Virus record (IMG/VR): IMGVR_UViG_3300035670_000483
Span: 1-42,039 of that record
Origin: a virus
Length of the DNA: 42,039 bases
Reading direction: 5' to 3' (one strand)
Position numbers and translations under genes: made by a program. Below are positions 8,741 through 17,522 of the stretch, piece by piece. The notes beneath the pieces are model-generated. The model saw only the letters and a list, made by a program, of their open reading frames with translations, did no database searches and was not told the DNA's origin. How positions within the stretch are numbered: position 1 is the stretch's first letter; every line of letters begins with the position of its first letter.

Positions 8741-11686
8741 CTATTTAGGTAGAGCATAGACATCCCCAGCGGACGCATAGGGGGACTTTCCTTCTTTCTT
8801 GCGTTTGATGGCCCACTGCACAGCTTTATCTACAATCGCCTTAGTTGGGTCATTCCCTTCCAGCAAGTAGTTAAGCTCATCTTTGGTAAGCGTAGGCACT
8901 ACTGTAGGGATTTGTTCCTCCCCATCCCCAAAGTCTACCCCCACGCTTATTTCGGTAGCTACACTACCACTACCATCTTTCATGGGTATAGCTCCGAAGT
9001 AGCCTGTGCCCTTAGAAGTACCGTCAGGACGAGTGCCAAATCCACCCATAGCTTCCAGTAGCGTATTAGAGTACCACTGTTTTCGGGTGTCCTGTGCCGC
9101 CTTAAATTCAGTGGTATTCTGCAAGGCTACCATCGCACTGGTCACATCCTTTGAAGAAATAGCCATAGCCAAGTCCTTGTACTTGTCAGCCCAGCTCACC
9201 CCGGCTTGGTAGCCGAAGCCTATCAGGAACATAGCCTGACCTGGGTTATCCATGTCCCACCCCAGTTTAGGGGCAGTGTCCTTGGCCTTACGGGCAGTAT
9301 ACCCAGTATGCTGTGAGAAGGATGTGCTAATGTCCTGCTCAGTCAGCTTTCCGCCAGCGCTGGCGTTAGGGTAGAACGGGGAGTTAAAGTGTACCCCTAC
9401 CCCGGCAGTCTGGCCGTTGCCATCCTTGTACGGGGTATCTCTAATCCCTTCGAACTCCACAAGGGATTTACGGACGTTGTACATCACGTCCTCGCGCACC
9501 CCAGCAGTGTTCCGTCCAGAGATACGGACAGCCCCTGTAGGAGAACTGATTAACTCCCCCTCACCGTATACACGACTAGTAGCCCGACTTTCTTCCATGA
9601 ACAGACGTTCTGCCTTGTTCTTGATGAGCCGATTGTCTAACACTACCGGTTCACCGGACTGAGTACCGTCCGAGTCATTCCAATAGTACGCTTTGACTTG
9701 ACCATCCCGAGTCACCTCGTAAGTCACAGAGGTGTCCTCACGCTTAGGGGTAGCTTCCCCTACAGCATTGCCAAAGAACCCTGTAAGAGCTGCCTCCCCA
9801 CCGGATGGGTCTAGCTGCATAATCTTCTCAGGAGTGGTGCCTCTAGGTAGAATCATCTGTGCACCTGGGGTGGTTAGAGTATCACCTACCCGCACTACCC
9901 GCTTCATCAAGGCGGCACTGGCTTGCAGCATAACCTCATCGTCGGTAAGTAAGGGGTCTAAGGTCAACGCATTACGAGCCTCCTCTTGGAGACCTACTCG
10001 CAAGTTCTCTACCTCAGCACGGGTACCCTTAGGTTCTTCACCGAATAAGGTACGGGACTGTATAGCCAACCCTGCCTGTGCCTTGGATGGACCACTCACC
10101 AGCCCCTTAGTGGCAGTCCAGAAGCGGCTTAACCAGCCTGACGTATCCACACTATCCCCAATACGCTTAATAGTGGATTCCTGCTGGGCGTACATGGCAG
10201 CCTTCTGGCCTGGGTTCATAACTTGCATTTGCTGCATCTTCTGGGTATAACCCAGTGCAGCCTGCCCCAAGTCTACCCCATTGCTAACACTAGCCACTAG
10301 GTACTGGAACTTGTGTGCAGCCTCATCAGACATACCGGACATATAAGCGGTAGCAGGGAGATAGTCCCCCTTGCGTTGAGCCTCAATGACTTGCTGGAGC
10401 ACAGTATTAACAGCGTTAACCCCATCTTGGTCTAGCATGGCAGAGTCCACCACACCCATCCGGTTAATCACTGTGTCTAGGTACTCCCCTGACTTCTTGT
10501 ACGCTGCGGTGTACCCCTGCTTAGCACCTATGTCTGCCAGAGTCAGTGCAATCTGCCCAGCGGTCTGGTTAGCCTTGGTACCTACACGGATAGCCGCGTC
10601 CACAGCCTCTTTAGGGGTATACCCCAACTGATTCAGCTTGGTGTTGTCCCCGTACATCAGGGCAGCAGCGGCATCCCCATCCTTGGACTTCTGTTTGTTC
10701 AAGGTCAGAAATTTAATGTCATCTGCCACCGTGTTCTTAACCACGCCGGAGCTAACCAGTGGAGTCTGGATTTCCTTGTACTGGTCCCAAGTCAGAGTCT
10801 GTGTACCATTCTCAAGCCCGGCCCACATCTGGGCATACGCCTGCATAGTCTGTTGGCTGTCTTGGTACCGGAAGTAATCCTTGGTAGCCCGAGTATCTGA
10901 CCACAAACTCTCTCTCAGAGCAGGGTCTTGAATCAGGTCGGTGTTTAGCACAGCACTTACGATGTTGTACAGGCCCCGCTCATTAGCGAGTTGCAGAGTA
11001 CTCTTGACCAGCTTGGACTTAGTCTCATCAGGCATATCCGACCGGTACACACTCTGCACCCAGCTAGCGGCATCAATGAGTTGCACTTGTGGGTCTGAGC
11101 CTGCCTTCACCCGGTCAACCATAGCCATAGCATCAGCCTGCATGGCCTGTACTTTGAGGCCAGTCAGATACCCTGCATGGGCAGACTGGTGGGCCTTGAT
11201 TAGCCCAGCCTCAGTGGTGAGCCGGTCTTGCATGACGGCTGCACCATCCTCTGCGTTCAGCTTGGCTAGTGTAGGGTCTACCTGGGCAGAGCCTTTTTGC
11301 AGCACTTTATAGAACTCGTCAGGGGATAACTTTGCGTACTCATTCATCCTCCCCATAATGTCGGAGGATTGCTTAGCTACAGCCAGCTTAGCAGTGGTAG
11401 TCTGGAACCCCCGGCTGGTAGCGGATTGTGTCATCCATGAGGTATCTAGTTCTGCCTCAGATACGCCTAGCATAGCAGCCCGGGCACCGGCCAACACTGC
11501 TTGGTCTTGTTCACTCTGGAACTGTTTCTGGAGTATCCCAGAGGCGAAGTTCAGAATACCCTCCCCTACCTTGGATAAACCCCCTGCTGTTGGGCTAACC
11601 TGTCCAGGGCTAAATGCTGTACCAGCCACTTGGACTCGGCCTTGCGGCCCCTGTACGGCTGGGCCATTAAATTCAACTCTAGGCAT
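8741..11686 (-). CDS. internal virion protein with C-terminal lysozyme-like domain
   Basis: The protein has 981 residues with the start at 11686 (MPRVEFNGP, preceded by GGAGGG); an upstream TTG in frame would add four residues but sits on the ribosome site. It occupies the T7 gp15/phiKMV internal-protein slot. Around residues 740-880 is a T4-lysozyme-like fold start: FEGIRDTPYKDGNGQTAGVG, with Glu, Asp nine residues on and Thr five residues further (one shorter than the usual six). A virion lysozyme that opens the cell wall during DNA entry is known in phiKMV relatives. The extreme C-terminus has the common phage module SVGVDFGDGEEQIPTVVPTL. The N-terminal two-thirds is helical and Gln/Ala-rich. 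Confidence 0.88.
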   Translation of the reverse strand: MPRVEFNGPAVQGPQGRVQVAGTAFSPGQVSPTAGGLSKVGEGILNFASGILQKQFQSEQDQAVLAGARAAMLGVSEAELDTSWMTQSATSRGFQTTTAKLAVAKQSSDIMGRMNEYAKLSPDEFYKVLQKGSAQVDPTLAKLNAEDGAAVMQDRLTTEAGLIKAHQSAHAGYLTGLKVQAMQADAMAMVDRVKAGSDPQVQLIDAASWVQSVYRSDMPDETKSKLVKSTLQLANERGLYNIVSAVLNTDLIQDPALRESLWSDTRATKDYFRYQDSQQTMQAYAQMWAGLENGTQTLTWDQYKEIQTPLVSSGVVKNTVADDIKFLTLNKQKSKDGDAAAALMYGDNTKLNQLGYTPKEAVDAAIRVGTKANQTAGQIALTLADIGAKQGYTAAYKKSGEYLDTVINRMGVVDSAMLDQDGVNAVNTVLQQVIEAQRKGDYLPATAYMSGMSDEAAHKFQYLVASVSNGVDLGQAALGYTQKMQQMQVMNPGQKAAMYAQQESTIKRIGDSVDTSGWLSRFWTATKGLVSGPSKAQAGLAIQSRTLFGEEPKGTRAEVENLRVGLQEEARNALTLDPLLTDDEVMLQASAALMKRVVRVGDTLTTPGAQMILPRGTTPEKIMQLDPSGGEAALTGFFGNAVGEATPKREDTSVTYEVTRDGQVKAYYWNDSDGTQSGEPVVLDNRLIKNKAERLFMEESRATSRVYGEGELISSPTGAVRISGRNTAGVREDVMYNVRKSLVEFEGIRDTPYKDGNGQTAGVGVHFNSPFYPNASAGGKLTEQDISTSFSQHTGYTARKAKDTAPKLGWDMDNPGQAMFLIGFGYQAGVSWADKYKDLAMAISSKDVTSAMVALQNTTEFKAAQDTRKQWYSNTLLEAMGGFGTRPDGTSKGTGYFGAIPMKDGSGSVATEISVGVDFGDGEEQIPTVVPTLTKDELNYLLEGNDPTKAIVDKAVQWAIKRKKEGKSPYASAGDVYALPK

Positions 11687-11698
11687 GTAGCCCTCCAA

Positions 11699-12292
11699 TT
11701 AGAATGAGAAAGAGCCTGTGAAGGCTTTCTTGTTGCTTGTGGTACTGCCTCTTGAGAAGGCCCCAGAGATACTCCCCCATGCCCCAGACAGCAGGCTCTG
11801 TGTGCCCTCTATCCCGGCGGTATTGAACAGGCCCTGGGCAGCCCCGCCAAGGATAGCCCCCAGCCCAGATGAGGGCTTGGCAGCGTACTGCATACTGCTT
11901 GATGCAGCGTTGGTAATATCCCGGATAGATGAGTTCAGGTTCAGGTTGGTAATCTGGAAGTTACTCTCGGTCTGGGCAGCAGACTGCACCACTTGGCGCT
12001 GAATATCGGCAGCCGCTGCTTGCACAGAGTTGCCCACAGTGCCGGAGCTGGCGGTACCCACTGATAACAAACCTAGGGCAGAGGATGCCGCCTTACTCTG
12101 GTCGAATAGTTCCTGAGCAGTCTGCTGTCTAGCCAGTCCCCTCTGGATGTTCACAGTAGAGATTGCCTGGGCTGCATTGGCCCATGTCTGGATATTGGCC
12201 TTCTTGGCCGCGTTCCATGCGGCCTTACTACTTGAGTTACTGAGCATCCCGGTTAGGCCACCCAGTACAGAACCAAACAATAGCGCTGACAT
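11699..12292 (-). CDS. internal virion protein B-like
   Basis: This is a 197-residue Ala/Ser/Gln-rich protein, start MSALLFGSVLGGLTGMLSNS, with a hydrophobic N-terminus and a long helical middle (QTAQELFDQSKAASSALGLL). It is at the T7 gp14 position, right after tail tube B and before the large internal proteins; gp14 analogues form part of the core and cross the outer membrane on ejection. The start overlaps the tail-tube stop as TAATG, so translation is coupled. The ribosome site is GGAGG inside the upstream gene. Confidence 0.78.
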   Translation of the reverse strand: MSALLFGSVLGGLTGMLSNSSSKAAWNAAKKANIQTWANAAQAISTVNIQRGLARQQTAQELFDQSKAASSALGLLSVGTASSGTVGNSVQAAAADIQRQVVQSAAQTESNFQITNLNLNSSIRDITNAASSSMQYAAKPSSGLGAILGGAAQGLFNTAGIEGTQSLLSGAWGSISGAFSRGSTTSNKKAFTGSFSF

Positions 12293-14685
12293 TATAGCCT
12301 CCTAATCCGTCTATTAACTCGTAACACATAGTCCAACTGTTGCAGGTTCATGTCCCACACACCATTGGCAGAGAAGGTCACAGCAGAGGACTCTGTCTCT
12401 ACTCGACAAGGGATTACTACCTTAGCAGTACCAGCCACTGGCCTAGCCAGTAAGCCTAGCTCCCTAGATTCCCAGCTAATACCCAGCCCAGGGAAGTCAT
12501 CTGCTACTACCCCACCCCTATCCTCTATCTTCACAAAGAACTCTGTGGAGTACGATACTAGGGCCGTGTAATGCACTAGGGTAATCTTATTAGAGCCTAG
12601 GTAAGCCCCGTTCCTATCATACACCCTAGGGGGAGACGGGACGTACTCAGAGGTAAAACGTGTCCCTATGTATATCTTGGACGAGTCATATAGTGCTCCG
12701 AGGTATATCCGGTAGTTCACATCATCCCAAGACTTAATCTCCACTTGAGAGCCAAAGTACTGCCCCTCAGCTACAGACGCTATAGCATTGTCCACACCTA
12801 GCCCTTTAAGCACAGCGTACTGTGTAGGGTCTGGCATGGTGATGTACGGCGTCTCAGTGTCCCATCCTGTCGGACTCAGTAAACTGCAACAGTCAGCAGG
12901 CAGCATGTACCGGTCAGCTTGTACGTTCCCAGCCCCCTCCCGCAAGTTCACTGTGCAGATGAACGGGACGTACTGAGCTGAGCCCTCAAAGTAAGCAGCG
13001 GTTAGCACATTCATGCTATCCCGTACAAACCACGCAGCCAGCACTGGCAAAGGGAACTCCCACTTGTGCCAAGCCGACTGTTGCTTACCCTCCGATGTCC
13101 ACAGGTACTCATGCACTACCAGCTTGTTACGTTCCCCAGAGGGGGCGATAGCCAAGATAGGGTTAGTGGTGGAGTCTGCCATGAATCTGGCAGTACCTTG
13201 TAGGTACTCTGGGATATGGGATGTAACCTGCAAAGCCTCGTACTGGGATTCAGTGTACTGGCTAGGCAGCATCTCCATCATACTGAAAGTACTTGAGGAT
13301 GTGGGGGAAACAAAGAACATGGATTTGCCGGTCGCAACAGGAGGGACTGTAGGACTCATATCGTACGATGTACTGAGTACTATAGTGGCGTTGCTTGGAG
13401 TTATTGCAGTGGTGCGGCCCGGGACTACAGCTTGGTACTTCCTAGCCATAACCAACAGGTCTGCGTTGTAAGGGATTGCGTATTCAAAGTCAGCACCCCC
13501 AGCACCGGAGCTGGCAATACTGATGGTGTCGGAGGCTAGGACTTGGGCCACAGTCTCCCGGTAAAAGTTGTACGGGGACTTGCTGGAGCTGAACAGGACA
13601 TTAGGCCCAGCCAGAATGCACAGGCGGCCCTGATACGCACCTAGCCCGGTGATGCCATAGCTTAGGAACTCAGGATCTGGGTTGGTGTTGTCATCCCCTG
13701 CCAGTCTCCCCGGCCAAGTAACGGCCTGATAAGCCCAGCCTGAGTTATCCTCAAGGGCCATAGGCATATTAGTAATTGACTCGGTGGAGCCCCATGCACC
13801 ACACTCCACCCAGCGTGAGCGGGAGTGGGTGTACCGGTAATATGTGTAGAAGTTGGTGTTACCTACCCGCATAATAAACCCATCCGCAGTGGAGGGTAGC
13901 TTGGCGGGGAGGTTAGACTCTAACGTGGTTTCATTCCGGTTGGAGGCCAGCATATAAGTGCTACCTGATGTGGTAGTCACCGTTACATACTGCTTAGTGC
14001 CAAGGGCCTGCACATACACATACGGCCCTTCCCGAGTCACAGAGGCCAGCCCAGCCGTGGCTAGGTTAGCTATCAGCATGTCATACAACTGGGTAGCAAT
14101 GTACTCAGCAGTGGCCTTGGCAGGGTCTCCAGCGGTAGTCCCATCTGGAGTCGTGTAGGTGGCTGTGTACGATGTGTTGTTTGTCTCAATAGTTACCTTG
14201 TACGCTTTGGAGAAGGCCCCTGCCAGTGGGTAGAAGTACCCGGCTAGGTCTGGGTTAATCCCTGGCGATACAGGAGCTACCGCAGTAGGCTTCTTCTCTT
14301 TGTTAGCCACGAATACTGTGGCCCCTACAGTGCTGAATCGGATGTTAGTCGGGTCAGTAGCTTGTAGGTAAGTCTTGGCCGGAAGCACAGACATGCTAGC
14401 GTCTTCCGGGACAATTAAGGTAACCCCTGTACGGGTGTTCACAATCACACAGACAGTACCATTACCAATGTCGGTCTGGTACTGGGCCAGCTCATCCTTT
14501 GTCGCGTCCACTGAGAAAGTAGGGACACTGTACTGGTACCGGCGGGAGCCAGGGCGTCTACGCAGCCCAGTCACTAGATCACACAGCATGTTGTTCTGGA
14601 CAGCACACTGGTTAGGCTGGCGGGAGAAGAACACCTGTTCAGATACACCGCCTAACAGAGATTCGTAGGTGCCTTCATAGCTCAT
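12292..14685 (-). CDS. tail tubular protein B (nozzle)
   Basis: The 797-residue length and N-terminus (MSYEGTYESLLGGVSEQVFFSRQPNQCAVQNNM, here given only as a pointer to residues 1-33; key part GGVSEQ) match T7 gp12-type nozzle proteins. The RRPGSRRY segment near residue 40 is typical of the family. It is rich in beta structure, Tyr, Thr and Pro. It lies immediately after tail tube A, with which it forms the short non-contractile tail. Confidence 0.93.
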   Translation of the reverse strand: MSYEGTYESLLGGVSEQVFFSRQPNQCAVQNNMLCDLVTGLRRRPGSRRYQYSVPTFSVDATKDELAQYQTDIGNGTVCVIVNTRTGVTLIVPEDASMSVLPAKTYLQATDPTNIRFSTVGATVFVANKEKKPTAVAPVSPGINPDLAGYFYPLAGAFSKAYKVTIETNNTSYTATYTTPDGTTAGDPAKATAEYIATQLYDMLIANLATAGLASVTREGPYVYVQALGTKQYVTVTTTSGSTYMLASNRNETTLESNLPAKLPSTADGFIMRVGNTNFYTYYRYTHSRSRWVECGAWGSTESITNMPMALEDNSGWAYQAVTWPGRLAGDDNTNPDPEFLSYGITGLGAYQGRLCILAGPNVLFSSSKSPYNFYRETVAQVLASDTISIASSGAGGADFEYAIPYNADLLVMARKYQAVVPGRTTAITPSNATIVLSTSYDMSPTVPPVATGKSMFFVSPTSSSTFSMMEMLPSQYTESQYEALQVTSHIPEYLQGTARFMADSTTNPILAIAPSGERNKLVVHEYLWTSEGKQQSAWHKWEFPLPVLAAWFVRDSMNVLTAAYFEGSAQYVPFICTVNLREGAGNVQADRYMLPADCCSLLSPTGWDTETPYITMPDPTQYAVLKGLGVDNAIASVAEGQYFGSQVEIKSWDDVNYRIYLGALYDSSKIYIGTRFTSEYVPSPPRVYDRNGAYLGSNKITLVHYTALVSYSTEFFVKIEDRGGVVADDFPGLGISWESRELGLLARPVAGTAKVVIPCRVETESSAVTFSANGVWDMNLQQLDYVLRVNRRIRRL

Positions 14686-14688
14686 ACA

Positions 14689-15243
14689 CTAACCCCATAA
14701 AGCCCGTTCGTACTTACGCCAGCTAAGCCGTTGCCTAGAGGAGAAGTTACGTTGTCTTGAGTGCTCAGCATTGAGCAAGTCTAGTGCCTCTTGGGCCTCT
14801 GCTTGGTACATCTGAGCGTTACTGTCTAGCCCAATGTCCACACCATACGCCTTAATAGCAGCTTGGTTAGCCACTACCACGCGGGCCTGCATAGGCATGT
14901 CCTCAAAGGCTATGTCAATGCTGCGGGTGCCTGACACACTATCGGTAATAATGTCAGTGTCATTCAGGGTGTCATACAGCTTGCTGCCCAAGATAACGAA
15001 TCGATTAGATTCATCTGCCTGGAAGGACAAGGTACCTGTCGGGATGTAGATGTACCCTGAAATGTCAGGGGATAACGTGCACCGCCAGTGATTAAACCAG
15101 TACCCGTGCAGCAGGATAACCTGGCGTCTAGCGTCTAGCTCAGACAGGGCCAGTTGCACAGTGGGGTGCCGGGTATCTACTGTGGTAACAGGATGCTCCC
15201 CTAGGGCGCGTAGTATGAGGTTCACAGCCTCAAGTAATAACAT
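14689..15243 (-). CDS. tail tubular protein A (gatekeeper/adaptor)
   Basis: This 184-residue protein has the T7 gp11-type N-terminus (LLEAVNLILRALGEHPVTTV) and the family motif HGYWFNHWRCTLSPD near residue 45. It forms the ring between portal and nozzle. The start is preceded by CTAGGAGGTACT. The gene is separated from the tRNA by about 150 bases with no gene that I can find. Confidence 0.93.
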   Translation of the reverse strand: MLLLEAVNLILRALGEHPVTTVDTRHPTVQLALSELDARRQVILLHGYWFNHWRCTLSPDISGYIYIPTGTLSFQADESNRFVILGSKLYDTLNDTDIITDSVSGTRSIDIAFEDMPMQARVVVANQAAIKAYGVDIGLDSNAQMYQAEAQEALDLLNAEHSRQRNFSSRQRLSWRKYERALWG

Positions 15244-15391
15244 AGTACCTCCTAGGGGAGTTAAGCAAAGAACCCCACCGCCCTCACAAGTAGGTGGCAG
15301 GGCCGTGATAAGGTGCCCCTACCTCAAGGTATCCATAGTAGGAAAGTGCTCAAGGGAAGAGGACTTTAGCCACGCGTCCGTAGCCTTCGTT
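15244..15391 (-). other. non-coding gap between tRNA and tail tube A
   Basis: No open frame and no second tRNA fold were found. A CCACC/GGTGG pairing near 15285-15300 could form a weak hairpin upstream of the tail tube A ribosome site. Confidence 0.4.
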
Positions 15392-15467
15392 TGGTGCCTG
15401 TTGTAGGAATCGAACCCACGACATCCTCGTTACAAGGGAGGCGTTCTACCAACTGAACTAAACAGGC
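15392..15467 (-). tRNA. tRNA-Thr (anticodon UGU)
   Basis: On the minus strand the 76 bases fold into a full cloverleaf. The acceptor stem is GCCTGTT with AACAGGC, the D arm GTTC/GAAC, the anticodon loop CTTGTAA reads UGU (Thr, ACA codons), and the T arm GTGGG-TTCGAAT-CCTAC has one G-T pair. CCA is encoded after discriminator A. The base pair closing the anticodon loop (31:39) is C-C, a mismatch. It lies downstream of the capsid terminator, inside the late transcript. Confidence 0.95.
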
Positions 15468-15473
15468 TTAAAT

Positions 15474-15515
15474 AGAAAAGCCCCGTATGCTGCCTGAGCA
15501 GTCAGTGACGGGGCC
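15474..15515 (-). terminator. late rho-independent terminator after the capsid gene
   Basis: On the minus strand a stem GCCCCGT/ACGGGGC encloses a second stem-loop (CTGC/GCAG) and is followed by TTTTCT. The position after the major capsid gene matches T-phi of T7, which trims transcription of downstream genes relative to capsid. Confidence 0.82.
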
Positions 15516-15542
15516 GTTAGGTAACTCTTTATAGCTTCAATC

Positions 15543-15566
15543 AAGGCCCCTCGTTGGAAGGGCCTT
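15543..15566. other. intergenic hairpin of the AACAAAG...CTTGATT family
   Basis: On the minus strand AACAAAG, then a 7-bp GC stem AAGGCCC/GGGCCTT, then GATTGA. Two near-copies occur at 36699 and 37086. On the plus strand the T-rich side could act as a terminator; on the minus strand it is more likely an RNA-processing site just after the capsid stop codon. Confidence 0.55.
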
Positions 15567-15579
15567 TGTTCAAGCTAAA

Positions 15580-16566
15580 TTACGCTTCGGTAGACACACA
15601 AGCAACCGCATCTGGCCGGAGCTGAGATACAGTGTACATGTGGTAGCTGTCAATGACAGAACCAAAGTCACGGTCATCCTGCCAAATCTTGGTTTCCATC
15701 GGCTTGGCCTCAACAGTCACCAATGCCAAGTCAGGGATGAAGGTAATCATCTGACGCTGGGACTGGGCAGCGGTAATGTTGAAGGCGGTGCCCAAGATAT
15801 GAGAGGTGATGGCGGTGTTGGTAGTCGGGATACGCGGGGTTTCAATCACACGTACACCATTCAGCACTGCAATGCGGCGCTGTGCGAAGTCGTTCACACC
15901 CACACCCCCAGTGAACTCGACATTCATCAGCTTCTTATGGTTCAGCAAGACAGTGAACCAGTCCGGGCTAACCAAGGTCACAGCGCGACCTACATCAACA
16001 TCACGCTTAATCAACTGGTTCAGGTTGTCTTGGTGGGCCTTGCACAGCACATCCGCATCAGCCTCAAGGTCAGTGCCGCCCAGAGTAACCTTCTTCAGGA
16101 TACCGTCATTGAAGGCCGGTTTCAGGTGGGCAGGGGCCACGAAGTCAGCGCACTTCATCAGTTGGATGATATGGGCCTCGTCAAACGCCTTGGCTTGCTG
16201 AGTACCGATGTTACGGGTGTAGGTTGCGCGGAAGTCCGGCGCAGTCCAGTCATCTTGGAAGTCAATAGGCACACGCACATAAGATACGGTGTCTACAGTG
16301 ACTACCAGCTTTTCAGACCGGATTGGGCTGGAGTCGAGGGATTCCCCGTACTTGCGGCCCTTGACTGCCACAGAACCGATACGGTCACCGCGCCAAGTAT
16401 TGGACTGTCCTTGTACAGACTTGAACGTGGTGAGGCCACGCATGATGGAGTTGTACATGAACTGGCTTTGGATATTGCTGTCATATACTTCAAGGTGAAT
16501 GTCCGTAGCAGAGGTTGCGCCAGCCCAATGTGGGCGGGCGGATACACCGTTATAAACAGTTGCCAT
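15580..16566 (-). CDS. major capsid protein
   Basis: This 328-residue protein starts MATVYNGVSARPHWAGATSA after an AAAGGAAAAG ribosome site. Sequence style matches phiKMV/T7-like HK97-fold capsid proteins: an early SQFMYNSIMRGLTTFKSVQG segment, a central PAHLKPAFNDGILKKVTLGG, and VSPDWFTVLLNHKKLMN. It is flanked upstream by the scaffold gene and downstream by two hairpins including a strong terminator, as expected for the most expressed late gene. Confidence 0.95.
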   Translation of the reverse strand: MATVYNGVSARPHWAGATSATDIHLEVYDSNIQSQFMYNSIMRGLTTFKSVQGQSNTWRGDRIGSVAVKGRKYGESLDSSPIRSEKLVVTVDTVSYVRVPIDFQDDWTAPDFRATYTRNIGTQQAKAFDEAHIIQLMKCADFVAPAHLKPAFNDGILKKVTLGGTDLEADADVLCKAHQDNLNQLIKRDVDVGRAVTLVSPDWFTVLLNHKKLMNVEFTGGVGVNDFAQRRIAVLNGVRVIETPRIPTTNTAITSHILGTAFNITAAQSQRQMITFIPDLALVTVEAKPMETKIWQDDRDFGSVIDSYHMYTVSQLRPDAVACVSTEA

Positions 16567-16586
16567 GTTTTACTTTTCCTTTTGAA

Positions 16587-17522
16587 TTAATAACCAAGTG
16601 CCCGAGCTTGGGCGCGTTGCTGTACCAGTGCTTCGTACTGGCTGTTGTATTGTGGGGAGCCCACAGGGTACTGCTTAGACAAAGCCTGCTCGGCCTTGGC
16701 GAACGCCTCCTTGGTCATAGCCCCTGCCCCAGTAGCCTGATTCCCTTGCAGGAAAGGCTGCTGAACGAATGGTACTGAACCGGACTGACGGGCAGTCTGG
16801 AGGATTTGTTGCACAGCGTACTGCACTTGGGCAGGGTTCCCCGAATCAACCATACTGGCTAGGACAGCCTGTACTTCTGCTGGGGCATTCTGCTTGAACG
16901 CGGTAACTGCTGCTTGCCACTGCTCGGCACCCCCGGCCATAGTGTGGACTTGGTTAACTACTTGCCCTACACGGGCATCCTCGTATTGCACAAGGGCGGT
17001 GAACTGTTGGGCTAGGACAGCCGCGCGTTCTGGGGCTACTTGCTGGAGGTACTGCATGTTAATGAAGGCAGGATTCTTCGCCTCCCATGCTGGGCCAAAA
17101 GCCTGCAATAAGTCTACCTTAGAGTCACTAGCCAGCATCTGAATGCTAGAGGCCAGGGCTTGGCTGGTAGGGTCTGTGAATTGTAGGTCAGGGCCATCAG
17201 TACTAGGGGCTACCGGAGCTTGTACCGGCACTTGAGGTTGAACCACAGGAGCCACAGCTTGAGGCATAGCAGGTGCTTGAGGCGCTGGCACCGGTGGCAC
17301 AGGCTGAGCCCATTGCTGGAAAGGCTGTTGCACAGGCGGCTGTACCGGCTGCTGGGGTTGCTGCCACTGGGCATAAGGCGAAGGAGCAGGTGCAGGATTG
17401 CCGATAAAGACCGGCTGAGCAGGGTTGCCTTGGAGAGTGCTTTGCACCGGTGGAGCTGTCCACGCTTGCTGCGGGGCTGTAGGTTCTGGTTGACCCACAG
17501 GGGCTGGTTGTTGCTCATACAT
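16587..17522 (-). CDS. capsid assembly scaffold protein
   Basis: The 311-residue protein sits between portal and capsid. Residues 1 to about 110 are extremely Pro/Gln/Ala-rich with repeated QPVQPPVQQPFQQW-like units; the rest is helical with a C-terminal coiled region (SKQYPVGSPQYNSQYEALVQQ) typical of T7 gp9-like scaffolds, which bind capsid subunits through the C-terminus. The low-complexity N-terminus also opens long shadow frames on both strands. Confidence 0.9.
   Translation of the reverse strand: MYEQQPAPVGQPEPTAPQQAWTAPPVQSTLQGNPAQPVFIGNPAPAPSPYAQWQQPQQPVQPPVQQPFQQWAQPVPPVPAPQAPAMPQAVAPVVQPQVPVQAPVAPSTDGPDLQFTDPTSQALASSIQMLASDSKVDLLQAFGPAWEAKNPAFINMQYLQQVAPERAAVLAQQFTALVQYEDARVGQVVNQVHTMAGGAEQWQAAVTAFKQNAPAEVQAVLASMVDSGNPAQVQYAVQQILQTARQSGSVPFVQQPFLQGNQATGAGAMTKEAFAKAEQALSKQYPVGSPQYNSQYEALVQQRAQARALGY

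Noticed and set aside
15244-15391. possible second tRNA beside tRNA-Thr
   Set aside because: No complete acceptor and T arms could be paired.
15640-16590. 316-residue plus-strand frame opposite the capsid gene
   Set aside because: Antisense shadow of a conserved, well-identified capsid gene.
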